A stretch of 64,000 nt of DNA from Bacteroidales bacterium (GTDB lineage: Bacteria; Bacteroidota; Bacteroidia; Bacteroidales; UBA932), in contig JAFQAR010000020.1 of assembly GCA_017399905.1 (NCBI GenBank), forward strand, positions 1 through 64,000, read 5' to 3'. Position 1 is the stretch's first letter. The number at the start of each line of letters is the position of its first letter. The position numbers were made by a program, and so were the translations under genes. The notes below the pieces were generated by a model. That model had not been told where the DNA came from, did no database searches, and worked only from the letters and a program-made list of their open reading frames with translations. Shown in pieces: positions 1-8,598 of this stretch.

Positions 1-623
1 AGGGGGGTAGCACGGTTCCCACTTGTGCTGCAACGGCAGCTGCTGTCATCGAAACTCAGAAGCTCCAGCGCGGTTATACTGATCCTGGAAACACGGATCA
101 GTTCTGCTGCGACATCGTCAAGTGTCTTGCCTTCCTTATGCAGCTTCCTGGCAAGTTCATAGGCACGGACGCCATCTACTGACTTGGCGCTGAACAGAGG
201 CGCGATCTGATCCTGCTCCCCGATGAATCCGAGAAGAGCCTCGGACACTGCTTCTGCAGTAATATGTCCGTGCGGGAAGAATCTGTCTATATCCTTTTCA
301 AGATCGTATGAAGGTGTTGTCGCTCCGAATGTGATTCCGGCCACATATTCCTTGTCATGTGACTGCAGCTGCTCCGCAAGTTTCGTCGCCTTGCCTATGC
401 ACACAAGCAGCACTCCCGTTGCCAACGGATCCAGGGTGCCGGCATGGCCTACCTTCAGGTTCTTCTTGCCGAAATGACGGATAGCGGCGAACTTGACCTT
501 TCTGATCACGTCCGCCGATGTCCATCTGTATGGCTTGTCTATGGGAATTATGATTCCCTCGGGATAATCTTCGATGTTCCTTGTCAAAGGCGAAGAACCC
601 GGTTCAAGTATCAATGCTTCCAA
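1..623 (-). CDS. truB: tRNA pseudouridine(55) synthase TruB (3' end cut by window edge)
   Basis: TruB converts U55 of the tRNA T-loop to pseudouridine. The minus-strand frame stays open from 623 to the window edge and contains the family catalytic motif GHAGTLDPLATGVLLVC, whose Asp is the nucleophile, after an IDKPYRWTSADV segment typical of the N-terminus. The C-terminal part lies outside the window. No ATG is available: the rpiB stop TAG (630-632) is in the same frame, and the first possible starts are TTG at 621-623 and TTG at 612-614. I chose the first. It lies directly downstream of rpiB and is probably cotranscribed. Function is clear from the motif; the exact start is uncertain. Confidence 0.9.
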   Translation of the reverse strand, partial: MEALILEPGSSPLTRNIEDYPEGIIIPIDKPYRWTSADVIRKVKFAAIRHFGKKNLKVGHAGTLDPLATGVLLVCIGKATKLAEQLQSHDKEYVAGITFGATTPSYDLEKDIDRFFPHGHITAEAVSEALLGFIGEQDQIAPLFSAKSVDGVRAYELARKLHKEGKTLDDVAAELIRVSRISITALELLSFDDSSCRCSTSGNRATP

Positions 624-629
624 ATCGTT

Positions 630-1061
630 CTATTTACAAGGTATCTTGTCGATGCGTGTCTGATGACGGCCGCCTTCGAATGTTTCGGAAAGCCATGCCT
701 CAGTGATTTCGATTACGGTTTCGAAAGTCACGAATCTTGCTGGCATCACAAGCACGTTTGCATTGTTGTGCTGCTTGATAAGCTTGCCTATCTCAACGGA
801 CCAGCAAAGTCCTGCGCGTATTCCGGCATGCTTGTTCAATGCCATTGCCATGCCGTTTCCTGTGCCGCAGAAAGCGATTCCGAGCTCTACTTCACCCTTT
901 TCTACAGCAGTCGCGAGAGGGTGTGCGACATCCGGATAATCCATGCTTGCGGTGGTGTCGGTGCCGAAATTCACCATTTCATATCCCTTGCCTTCGAGGT
1001 ATTCCATCAGGCGGGTCTTGTATTCGACGCCTGCGTGGTCATTGCATATTCCTATCTTCAT
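630..1061 (-). CDS. rpiB: Ribose-5-phosphate isomerase B
   Basis: RpiB interconverts ribose 5-phosphate and ribulose 5-phosphate in the pentose phosphate pathway (RpiB/LacAB fold, cytoplasmic). The 143-residue product has the usual length. It begins MKIGICNDHAGVEYK, with the phosphate-binding DHAG motif, and carries the family signature GIAFCGTGNGMAMALNK with the catalytic Cys, followed by GIRAGLCW. The stop is only six bases from the first truB start in the same frame, so the two form an operon. A TAAATTTG -7 element lies 22 bases upstream of the ATG. Confidence 0.95.
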   Translation of the reverse strand: MKIGICNDHAGVEYKTRLMEYLEGKGYEMVNFGTDTTASMDYPDVAHPLATAVEKGEVELGIAFCGTGNGMAMALNKHAGIRAGLCWSVEIGKLIKQHNNANVLVMPARFVTFETVIEITEAWLSETFEGGRHQTRIDKIPCK

Positions 1062-1083
1062 GATGTCATGATTTTTCCGGGTG

Positions 1084-1091
1084 CAAATTTA
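1084..1091 (-). promoter_or_regulatory. -7 promoter element of rpiB-truB
   Basis: The minus strand reads TAAATTTG, a perfect match to the Bacteroidetes primary-sigma -7 consensus TAnnTTTG, 22 bases before the rpiB ATG. No clean TTTG is seen at the expected -33 position, which falls near the left arm of the inverted repeat at 1117-1154. Confidence 0.6.
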
Positions 1092-1116
1092 ATTGATGTG
1101 CAATGATAAAAAAAGA

Positions 1117-1154
1117 AATTGTCATAAAAAGTAGAATTTGCTTTTATGACAATT
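1117..1154. repeat. 13-bp perfect inverted repeat between divergent genes
   Basis: Arms 1117-1129 (AATTGTCATAAAA) and 1142-1154 are perfect reverse complements around a 12-bp centre. The element sits between the divergent rpiB and C10-protease genes, so neither gene needs a terminator here. It covers the likely -33 element of the protease promoter (1137-1140) and adjoins the expected -33 of rpiB. An operator for a dimeric regulator is the simplest reading; the regulator is unknown. Confidence 0.6.
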
Positions 1155-1167
1155 ATTTGCTATTTTG
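1137..1167 (+). promoter_or_regulatory. Possible promoter of the C10 protease gene
   Basis: TTTG at 1137-1140 is followed after 20 bases by TATTTTG at 1161-1167, one base short of the TAnnTTTG consensus. It lies about 30 bases before the ATG at 1198, and its -33 element is inside the inverted repeat at 1117-1154. Confidence 0.4.
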
Positions 1168-1197
1168 AAGGTAATGAAATAAATCATTGATATATAA

Positions 1198-2622
1198 ATG
1201 GTTATGAGATATAATTTCCTGTTTTTATTCTTTCTTGCATTAACTTCATCTTGTATTCAAGAATCATTTGTACAATTGGAGTCAAGTGAATTGGAATTAG
1301 GATATGAACAGATGTCTCTAAAAAATAATCCGTATTTTGTTGACATGTCGGATGTGGATAAGTATGTGGACTTTAGGGTTTTAGAATCACAAAGTAACGG
1401 AACGTCTATAGGACTTGAAGAAGTTGCTCCTATCTATTCTGAATCAGGGGCAGTGGTTATGTATGTCATTAAATACGATGTTGGTTGGGATGTTATATCT
1501 GCCGATAAACGTTCCCCAATGGTGTTGGCGTCATCTGACACCGGTGAGTTTGAATTTTCAGAGTTAGGCTCTCATAAGTTTTATTTCGACATGATTGCAG
1601 AGGAACTTAATTTGTTTTCTTCTCACGAAGACCAGAGACTGATTCTAACAAAATCTCTTTCTGCAGAAAGTTATGAGAATGTTGAATTCTGGGGTGCCAT
1701 ATCAGCTTCGGATGAATTTATTCAACAACATTTGTCTGATATTGAAATGCGTTTTGACAGTACCGGAATAAGACCTATGGGGTATTGGAAACTGATTGAC
1801 GTTGAATCTGAGAGAGAAACGTATGAAGAAATAGATCATCTTATACCATTAGAATGGGGGCAGTGGGATCCATACAATACATATTGTCCATATAATTCAC
1901 AGAATTCATCTTTAAAAGCCCCAGTCGGCTGCGTAGCTGTTGCCGGTGCTCAAACTCTTACCTATCTTCGTAATTTTTATGGTTTAGAAATGGAAGTGCC
2001 GTCAACTGCCTCTGTAAATGGTAATCTTGTGCAATTTTCTAATTATGGTACAAATTTATGGAATGATATTTATTACAATCCATTAAGTGCGGCTGTTTTA
2101 ATGTCCTATATTGGTTATTTGGTTTCCATTCAATATGGTGACTCGGTATCCTTGGCTGCAACAGCTGATTTGAAAACAGAGGTATTTCAGCGTTTTGGCA
2201 TAGATTGTTCTTATTTAGTTTACGATGCGGATATTGTTAAATCAAATCTAATGTCAGGTTTGCCCGTTATAATATCTGCAAGAAATATTTCAAGTCAGAT
2301 AGGTCATTGTTTTATTATTGACGGTTATAGTTCTTATCGAACAAAGTACACTTATACTTATGAGTGGGTATATGATACACCTTCATCTGTGCCTATTCCT
2401 ACTTATCCGAATAAAGTTGAAATAGAATATACATCACCTGTTTTAGAAAAAATAAAGATGAATTGGGGAGAAGGGAACAATGAAATCAATAATAGTATTA
2501 ACAATAATAACGATACGTGGTATACGCCAACGGGTGATTGGACATATGTTATAGATGAATATAGTAGCGTAACATACAATTACAATAAAAAAATGATGTG
2601 CAATTTTTCAGTAATTGAATAA
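1198..2622 (+). CDS. C10 (streptopain-family) cysteine protease lipoprotein
   Basis: Predicted exported cysteine endopeptidase of MEROPS family C10 (streptopain, prevotella interpain, Bacteroides Bfp proteases). Residues 1-19 are a lipoprotein signal ending LTSSC, so the mature protein should be membrane-anchored. Residues 20 to about 215 resemble the family's inhibitory propeptide. The catalytic Cys is in PVGCVAVA (Cys245) and the catalytic His in GHCFIIDGY (His370); KMNWG follows, as in the family. Length (474) is usual. ATG 1198 is the first start; ATG 1204 gives MRYNFLFLFF and is equally plausible. Its stop overlaps the next ATG by one base. Codon use is visibly AT-richer than the dcw cluster, suggesting an accessory gene. 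Confidence 0.88.
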   Translation: MVMRYNFLFLFFLALTSSCIQESFVQLESSELELGYEQMSLKNNPYFVDMSDVDKYVDFRVLESQSNGTSIGLEEVAPIYSESGAVVMYVIKYDVGWDVISADKRSPMVLASSDTGEFEFSELGSHKFYFDMIAEELNLFSSHEDQRLILTKSLSAESYENVEFWGAISASDEFIQQHLSDIEMRFDSTGIRPMGYWKLIDVESERETYEEIDHLIPLEWGQWDPYNTYCPYNSQNSSLKAPVGCVAVAGAQTLTYLRNFYGLEMEVPSTASVNGNLVQFSNYGTNLWNDIYYNPLSAAVLMSYIGYLVSIQYGDSVSLAATADLKTEVFQRFGIDCSYLVYDADIVKSNLMSGLPVIISARNISSQIGHCFIIDGYSSYRTKYTYTYEWVYDTPSSVPIPTYPNKVEIEYTSPVLEKIKMNWGEGNNEINNSINNNNDTWYTPTGDWTYVIDEYSSVTYNYNKKMMCNFSVIE

Positions 2623-3389
2623 TGAAAAAGATTTTGTTGTTTTTTGCATCTTTCATCTTGTTGACAGGATGTGCTGAAGATGATGATAAGTACTATCCCC
2701 CTTGCGGTATAACTATGTGTACCGCAGAAAAATTATCTGAAGAGCTTTTTCTGTATTTTGAAACTTATGGGAATTCTGCTTTTGTGCCGAATAAAGAAAA
2801 CTTTGTATTGGGGGTACTTACAAAATCTGATCCGTATGCCTACTGTACAAGTTATATGTCTGGTTCTGAGGAAGAATATGCGAGGACCAAGTGGCTTTAC
2901 GGTTTTCTGAACAATGGATTGAGAGAGTATGGCTACAACAACAGTTTTAATACTTATAGGGACTTTACTGTTGCCGGCATAGCTGAAGGTTCAAGGATAT
3001 ATGCTGACAGGGTCTTATGGGGAAGAGAGGCTGGTGAGGATCTGGGTGATATGTTTTCAATACCTCGTTATTTGAATGATGTGATTGTATCGTATCCTGA
3101 CTTTCATATACTCTATGGATGTGACGACCGCTATCCTTCAACTTTCCGCGAATTTACCAGTGAACGTATTGCATTGAACGGAATACAGTCTCCTGTTGTC
3201 TTTCTTGCTTTTAAAGAGATTCCGTCGGAGGACTTTGATACCCTTACACTTACAGTGGAAATTCCTGTGGATATAGATTACTATGAGGACTATTCTCCGG
3301 AAATGTATGAGTTACATCCGAATCTGAAACCGGAAGGTCGTAGATTACTAAAAGGGGCCGGTACTTTCCAATTCGTCCCAGTCGACTGA
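2622..3389 (+). CDS. Unknown lipoprotein coupled to the C10 protease
   Basis: I do not recognise a family. The 255-residue product starts with a lipoprotein signal (MKKILLFFASFILLTGC; Cys17), so it should be lipid-anchored and exported. The rest is rich in Tyr, Glu and Asp with no membrane segment and no obvious catalytic motif. Its ATG overlaps the stop of the upstream protease (TAATG), implying translational coupling. C10 proteases of Bacteroides fragilis and streptococci are often encoded with a small specific inhibitor, so an inhibitor or accessory role is conceivable. This protein is longer than those inhibitors, and the idea rests on position only. Confidence 0.75.
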   Translation: MKKILLFFASFILLTGCAEDDDKYYPPCGITMCTAEKLSEELFLYFETYGNSAFVPNKENFVLGVLTKSDPYAYCTSYMSGSEEEYARTKWLYGFLNNGLREYGYNNSFNTYRDFTVAGIAEGSRIYADRVLWGREAGEDLGDMFSIPRYLNDVIVSYPDFHILYGCDDRYPSTFREFTSERIALNGIQSPVVFLAFKEIPSEDFDTLTLTVEIPVDIDYYEDYSPEMYELHPNLKPEGRRLLKGAGTFQFVPVD

Positions 3390-3422
3390 CCGTTTCGAAA
3401 TAATAGGACATACTGATAAAAC

Positions 3423-3464
3423 CATCGGTGCTGCATGAAAGATAAGAATCATGCAGCACCGATG
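3423..3464. terminator. Bidirectional terminator hairpin between convergent genes
   Basis: Perfect 16-bp inverted repeat: arms 3423-3438 and 3449-3464 around a 10-base loop. It lies between the ends of the unknown lipoprotein gene (plus) and gltX (minus). The minus-strand side continues into GGTTTTATC, a short T-run; the plus side lacks one. Confidence 0.8.
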
Positions 3465-3486
3465 ATTCGGTTGAGACTGTGTCCGA

Positions 3487-5046
3487 TTACTTCAAGGTTG
3501 CCTTTATGTATTCGATTCGTCTTGCGAATTCATCCTTGCCGATAAGCGTTACGATGTCGGCGATGCCCAGGCCGCTTGATGCTCCTACGAGCGCCAGACG
3601 GAGGCAGTTCATCACCTTGCCCATAGGCCATTCATTGCTGCGGATGAACTCTTCGAGAGGTCCTTCGAGATTCTCCTTTGTGAACTCGCCTTCAAAGTTC
3701 ATTATGAAATCCGCGACCTTGAGGGCGAGAGTGTAGTTCTCTTCCTTCCAGAACTTTGCCGCATCCTTCTCCACGAATGTGACAGGTGCCACGAAGAGAT
3801 ATGAAGCGATGTCCCAGAAGTCCGCTACGAATGTCGCCCTTTCCTGGATCAGAGCCACGACCTTGGATACATACTCACGCGAAACTCCTGTGATGCCATG
3901 TTCCTCGAGAACAGGAATGTACAGGTCAGTGAGTTCTTCCACACTCTTCTTTCTGAGATATTCCTTGTTGTACCACTTTGCCTTGTCTGCGTTGAAACGT
4001 GCTCCAGACTTCACGACTCTTTCAAGTGAGAATGTCTCCACGAGTTCCTCAAGAGTGAAGAGTTCCTGCTCTGTGCCCGGGTTCCAGCCGAGCATTGCAA
4101 GAAGATTGACGAATGCTTCAGGGAAATATCCGTCCTCGCGGTATCCTCGTGATACCTCACCTTCCGCGTTGACCCATCTGAGAGGGAATACAGGGAAACC
4201 GAGACGGTCGCCGTCACGCTTGCTGAGCTTGCCCTTTCCGTCCGGCTTGAGCAGGAGAGAGAGGTGGGCGAAGCGCGGCTGGGTCTCTGTCCATCCGAAT
4301 GCCTCGTAGAGGAGGTAATGGAGTGGCAGTGAAGGAAGCCATTCCTCACCGCGGATGACCTCTGTGATTTCCATGAGGTGGTCGTCCACTATGTTTGCAA
4401 GGTGATACGTAGGGAGTTCGTCAGCCCTCTTCCAGAGCACCTTGTCGTCCAGTGTCGATGTGTTGACCTCGACATGGCCGCGGATCAGGTCGTCCATCTT
4501 CACGACTCTGTTCTCTGGCATCTTGAAGCGGATCGTCCAGTCGGTACGGGTCTCGAGAAGTTCCTTCCACTCAGCCTCAGGCATCGAAAGGGAGTTTCTC
4601 AGACCCATGCGTGTGGTCTGGCCGTAGATGAAGGTCTGGCCTGCTGATTCCATCTCCGCACGCTTTGCTCCGAGTTCTTCAGCCGTATCGAAGGCATAAT
4701 ATGCGAATCCCTTCTCGACAAGCTCTTCCGCGTACTTGCGGTAGATCGGCTTTCTCTGGCTCTGCCTGTAAGGCGCGTGAGGATGACGCTCCGACGCCGT
4801 TTCGACTACGTTTCCTTCGGCATCCACGCCTTCGTCAGGCACGATTCCGCACCAGTTGAGGGCTTCTATTATATATTTCTCCGCTCCAGGGACGAATCTC
4901 TGCGAGTCGGTATCCTCGATCCTTATGATGAAATCGCCTCCGCGCTGCTTGGCGAAGAGATAATTGTAAAGGGCTGTCCTTACTCCTCCCATGTGGAGAG
5001 GACCGGTAGGGGACGGTGCAAACCTTACGCGTGTTTTCCTTGTCAT
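3487..5046 (-). CDS. gltX: Glutamyl-tRNA synthetase
   Basis: Class I aminoacyl-tRNA synthetase charging tRNA-Glu. The ATP-binding HIGH-type motif appears as PSPTGPLHMGG (residues 11-21) and the KMSKS-type loop as KLSKR (273-277). Length 519 is normal for the Bacteroidetes enzyme. It is the last gene of the long minus-strand dcw run, 41 bases after ftsZ, and may be read through from it. A 16-bp hairpin beyond its stop ends the run. Confidence 0.97.
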   Translation of the reverse strand: MTRKTRVRFAPSPTGPLHMGGVRTALYNYLFAKQRGGDFIIRIEDTDSQRFVPGAEKYIIEALNWCGIVPDEGVDAEGNVVETASERHPHAPYRQSQRKPIYRKYAEELVEKGFAYYAFDTAEELGAKRAEMESAGQTFIYGQTTRMGLRNSLSMPEAEWKELLETRTDWTIRFKMPENRVVKMDDLIRGHVEVNTSTLDDKVLWKRADELPTYHLANIVDDHLMEITEVIRGEEWLPSLPLHYLLYEAFGWTETQPRFAHLSLLLKPDGKGKLSKRDGDRLGFPVFPLRWVNAEGEVSRGYREDGYFPEAFVNLLAMLGWNPGTEQELFTLEELVETFSLERVVKSGARFNADKAKWYNKEYLRKKSVEELTDLYIPVLEEHGITGVSREYVSKVVALIQERATFVADFWDIASYLFVAPVTFVEKDAAKFWKEENYTLALKVADFIMNFEGEFTKENLEGPLEEFIRSNEWPMGKVMNCLRLALVGASSGLGIADIVTLIGKDEFARRIEYIKATLK

Positions 5047-5087
5047 GTCAAATGTCTTTAATGAGGGCGCAAAAATACAAAAAATTC

Positions 5088-6359
5088 TTATTCATCCCTA
5101 TTCTGTCCGGGCTTGGCCTTCCTTCTCAAGGCCGACACATTCTCAAGCTCGCTTATGCTCTGGTCTTCGGTGACGAGGAGTGCAGGCTTGTTGCTGCTGT
5201 CGAACACAAGTTTCTTCCTTACAGGGGCGCTGTTGTATCCGATCTTATGTACCTTCACCTGCGGAAGGTCAATGCCTTCCTCTGCAGCAGCCTTGCTCCT
5301 CTCGTACCTGAAGTTGCTGTCTATCATGATGATGTTGCCGATCTCGGTCTGCGGAAGAGCCATTGTCATGTTGATTCCGGTGACAATGACGGTGATGTTG
5401 ACCCGGTCTCCGAATTCAGGCGTTTCGTCGAATACGAGACCGCTCTTGAAGTTTTCGGCATTGCCAGTGTACTTCTTGATCATATCGCTCACTTCGCGGT
5501 ACTGGCTCATGGTGAGACCCTCCTGATTGTCACCTGTCGTGACGTTTATGAGGACCTTCTGAGCTGTATTGAGGTCGAAATCGTTGAGGAGAGGGGACTC
5601 GAGGGCGGTTCTTACCGCATCTTCGATCCTGTTCTTTCCTGTACCTGTACCGCATCCCATGAGGGCGTAGCGGCTTCCACCTCTGTTGTCGTTCTTCATC
5701 ATTGTGCTGACATCCTTGAAGTCGACATTGATGTGGCCTCTCTTCTTGATGATCTCGGTTATGCCTCTCACCGCTGTTGCAAGCACCTCGTCAGCCTTCG
5801 GGAAGGCCTCCTGGATGAGAAGGTCTCCGTATACTTCGAAAAGCTTTTCATTGTCGATGATCAGGAGGCTGTCAACGTTGTTCTCAAGTTCTGAAATGCC
5901 GTCTATGGCCTTGGAAAGGGTTTCGTTTCCCTGATATCTGAACGGGAGAGTCACGACTCCGACCGTGAGGATGCCCTTCTTCTTCGCCATTGCGGCTATG
6001 ACTGGAGCGGCTCCGGTACCTGTTCCTCCGCCCATGCCTGCAGTGATGAACAGCATCTTGGTGTTGTTGTCGAGGATCTTCTCTATCTCGTCCTGGGAAT
6101 TAAGGGCAGCATTGCGGCCTTCCGTCGGATTTGTGCCGGCGCCGAGTCCGTCGTCGCCCAGCTGGATCTTGACAGGTACATCACATTTGTCAAGGGCCTG
6201 GCGGTCAGTGTTGCAGACGATGAACGTACATCCCTCGATCTTCTGTCTGTACATGTAGTTGACGGCATTGCATCCGCCACCGCCTACTCCTATCACCTTT
6301 ATTATGGACTCTTCAGGAATCCATGTATCCGGAACTATTTCAATATTGTCGTAACTCAT
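5088..6359 (-). CDS. ftsZ: Cell division GTPase FtsZ
   Basis: Tubulin homologue that polymerises into the Z-ring at mid-cell. The N-terminal nucleotide-binding loop reads GVGGGGCNAVN, and the tubulin signature GGGTGTGAAP lies near residues 108-117. The GTPase domain is followed by a C-terminal domain and a short basic tail (ALRRKAKPGQ). Length 423 is usual. The ftsA stop lies two bases upstream of the ATG, the classic ftsA-ftsZ order. Confidence 0.97.
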   Translation of the reverse strand: MSYDNIEIVPDTWIPEESIIKVIGVGGGGCNAVNYMYRQKIEGCTFIVCNTDRQALDKCDVPVKIQLGDDGLGAGTNPTEGRNAALNSQDEIEKILDNNTKMLFITAGMGGGTGTGAAPVIAAMAKKKGILTVGVVTLPFRYQGNETLSKAIDGISELENNVDSLLIIDNEKLFEVYGDLLIQEAFPKADEVLATAVRGITEIIKKRGHINVDFKDVSTMMKNDNRGGSRYALMGCGTGTGKNRIEDAVRTALESPLLNDFDLNTAQKVLINVTTGDNQEGLTMSQYREVSDMIKKYTGNAENFKSGLVFDETPEFGDRVNITVIVTGINMTMALPQTEIGNIIMIDSNFRYERSKAAAEEGIDLPQVKVHKIGYNSAPVRKKLVFDSSNKPALLVTEDQSISELENVSALRRKAKPGQNRDE

Positions 6360-6361
6360 AT

Positions 6362-7798
6362 CTATGCCTTTTCGTTTTCAATTTCCTGATTGACAGTCTC
6401 GTACAGGTCTCCCCAGAACTTTCCGAACTTGTCTGTCCACTTTACCCTGTCCTTCTGCTTAGGCGCTTTCTTCGCCTTCTCCGCAGGTGCAGCCTGTTCT
6501 TCAGGCTCGAATTCGAACAGAGTTTCCTTCGGTTCATCATCTTCCGGCTCCGCCTCCTGTGTCTCCGGTACGGCAGGCTCCGGAACGTATCCGTCCTTGG
6601 CGAATGCGCAGTTGAGGGTCCTGTCCTCCTTTGCTGCCATGATGAGACCGATAGAAGTTGCTGCGGATGTCTCGATTATTCCTTCGCATCCCTGGAATGA
6701 GAAAAGATGTCTCGGATATCCGGTCCTTACCCTGTAGCCCGAAAGGTCGAATATGAAGTTGCCGAGGTTGGCTGTCTGTGCGCATCCTCCTGTCACTACT
6801 ATTCCGCTCATCAGCCTGTCTGCGAATCCGCTCTGCTGGATTTCATAAAGGATGGCCATGAATATCTCCTCGACCCTGGCAGTGATGATCTCCGAAAGAT
6901 ATTTCACCGGAAGCTTCTTGTCGGCTTCGCCGTTGTCGCTCTTTATGTGTATGATCTTGTCGCTCAGGTTCTGGATCTTTTCAGGCATGCATGCACCGAA
7001 GGCGATCTTGATGTTTTCTGCAAGATCTCTTCCGATACTGCCCTCCGACTCGATCTGTATGTCCCCGGTTATGTTCTTTCCTCCGAACGGGATGGAGGCA
7101 TAGTGCCTCATGATGTTTCCATGATAGACGGATACGGACACGCAGCCGCCGCCGAAATCGACCATCGCCACTCCGTTTTCCATCTCCGAATCAAGAAGTA
7201 CGGCCTTGGCTGTCGTGTCGGCAGTGAAATATTTGCGCGCAGCGACGATACCGGCCTTCTTCAGCACGGTGTCTATCTTGGCAAGCGAACTCTTCTTTCC
7301 TATGAATATCTTGAAATGTCCCTCGAGGACGTCGCTTGTCATTCCGATGATGTCGTTCTCGATTATCTGGAAATTCTCACCGTCGGAAAAGGACTGGGCC
7401 ACGGCACCGTATATGGCCTCCATGTTGGGGTTCTCCAACGGATACATGTCCTGTGCAGACCTCTTCAGTTCCGCCACATCCTCTGCAGTGATGTCTTCGT
7501 CAAAACCTCTGCCTTCTATCTTTCCGGTGCTGGATTCGAGTCTCACAGGGTGCTTCGGCATGCCTACGACCGCCTGGGTTATCTTTATTCCGAGTGCCGC
7601 CTCCGCCTGTCTGATGGCTTCGGAAAGCGGACCGCTCACCTGTGATGCATTGAATACACTGCTGTATCGTATGCCTTCAGAGGGCGTTTCCCTGTAATAG
7701 ACGATCTGAACGTTCTCCCCGTTCACCTTTGCGACGGTGAGGGCTATCTTGGATGTACCCAAGTCGATCGCCACGATGTGTCTGTCCTGTATCTCCAT
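6362..7798 (-). CDS. ftsA: Cell division protein FtsA
   Basis: Actin-like ATPase that tethers FtsZ to the membrane. The actin-fold phosphate-1 motif is near the start (IVAIDLGTSKIALTV), with a second glycine-rich loop MVDFGGGCVSVSVYH and a third VVTGGCAQ. The last roughly 80 residues are rich in Glu and Pro, a variable linker, before a basic/amphipathic end that would be the membrane-targeting helix. Fourteen bases separate it from ftsQ. Confidence 0.95.
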   Translation of the reverse strand: MEIQDRHIVAIDLGTSKIALTVAKVNGENVQIVYYRETPSEGIRYSSVFNASQVSGPLSEAIRQAEAALGIKITQAVVGMPKHPVRLESSTGKIEGRGFDEDITAEDVAELKRSAQDMYPLENPNMEAIYGAVAQSFSDGENFQIIENDIIGMTSDVLEGHFKIFIGKKSSLAKIDTVLKKAGIVAARKYFTADTTAKAVLLDSEMENGVAMVDFGGGCVSVSVYHGNIMRHYASIPFGGKNITGDIQIESEGSIGRDLAENIKIAFGACMPEKIQNLSDKIIHIKSDNGEADKKLPVKYLSEIITARVEEIFMAILYEIQQSGFADRLMSGIVVTGGCAQTANLGNFIFDLSGYRVRTGYPRHLFSFQGCEGIIETSAATSIGLIMAAKEDRTLNCAFAKDGYVPEPAVPETQEAEPEDDEPKETLFEFEPEEQAAPAEKAKKAPKQKDRVKWTDKFGKFWGDLYETVNQEIENEKA

Positions 7799-7812
7799 AT
7801 CTTGTCTCCTTG

Positions 7813-8598
7813 TTATTTCTCTCTGCAGACTATCTGACCCTTGTATTTGAGGTCGACGGTCCTGTAATGTCCTTCTCCCTTTGCCGGGATGATGTGTGTA
7901 TAGTACTTCTCCAGCTTCGCGAACTTGGACTCTATGTCTTCCGGCTGTCCGAACAGGAACTTCTCTTTTCCTTCACGCGGAACAAGTATGAGGTCTCCTC
8001 CTTTCGTGACGGATATCTGTACTATCTTGCCCTTCCATGTCCTGTCGTTGCCGATGAAGTTCACCACCTCCATGACCTTTCTGAACCATTCCCTTTCCTT
8101 CGGATCGGCGATGGAGCCCTTGTATCCGCTGTTGGCCGCAAGGGGGATCTCCCCGTCAATGATCTGCACATGTGATGCAAAACTGTTCTGGAGCGGGAAG
8201 ATGTACCCTTCGGCATCGGCATAGAATCCTCCGTCTTTTTTCTGAAAACGTACCACAGGCTTCCGTTGTGTCACGTTTATGTGCAATATGCCGTCCCTGG
8301 TCACAAAGGCCTGGCTTTTCTTTACGGCACTTCTGCCGTCTATGATGTCTTCGATCCTCACGAGATCGATGCTGTCGATGCTTTCTCCTATGAAACTGCC
8401 GTATTCCTTGTCCAGGAAACGTCTGACATCCTTACGCGATACGAATCCGTTCTCCATGCTGTCCAGGACCGTCACTTCCAGACCTGTGCATTTCACGGGC
8501 CTGCGCCGGACCTGTCCTGCGATGACGGATGCGGTCATCCCTGCCGCAAGCAGGACGCTGCAGATTCCGATGATCGTGTATCTTATGGCCTTGTTCAT
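7813..8598 (-). CDS. ftsQ: Cell division protein FtsQ/DivIB
   Basis: Single-pass inner-membrane divisome protein. There is one N-terminal membrane segment (residues about 7-28), then a POTRA-like segment (LEVTVLDSMENGFVSRKDV) and a beta domain. FtsQ is weakly conserved; the call rests on length (261), topology and position between murC and ftsA. Its ATG overlaps the murC stop by four bases (ATGA), indicating translational coupling. Confidence 0.88.
   Translation of the reverse strand: MNKAIRYTIIGICSVLLAAGMTASVIAGQVRRRPVKCTGLEVTVLDSMENGFVSRKDVRRFLDKEYGSFIGESIDSIDLVRIEDIIDGRSAVKKSQAFVTRDGILHINVTQRKPVVRFQKKDGGFYADAEGYIFPLQNSFASHVQIIDGEIPLAANSGYKGSIADPKEREWFRKVMEVVNFIGNDRTWKGKIVQISVTKGGDLILVPREGKEKFLFGQPEDIESKFAKLEKYYTHIIPAKGEGHYRTVDLKYKGQIVCREK

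Noticed and set aside
444..1106. 220-residue plus-strand open frame
   Set aside because: It lies opposite rpiB and truB, which have clear family motifs; it has no family features of its own.
5016..5894. 292-residue plus-strand open frame opposite ftsZ
   Set aside because: Antisense shadow of a strongly conserved gene.
6707..7645. 312-residue plus-strand open frame opposite ftsA
   Set aside because: Composition and position show an antisense shadow; similar long frames occur opposite murE (15272-16216) and ftsI (17686-18462).
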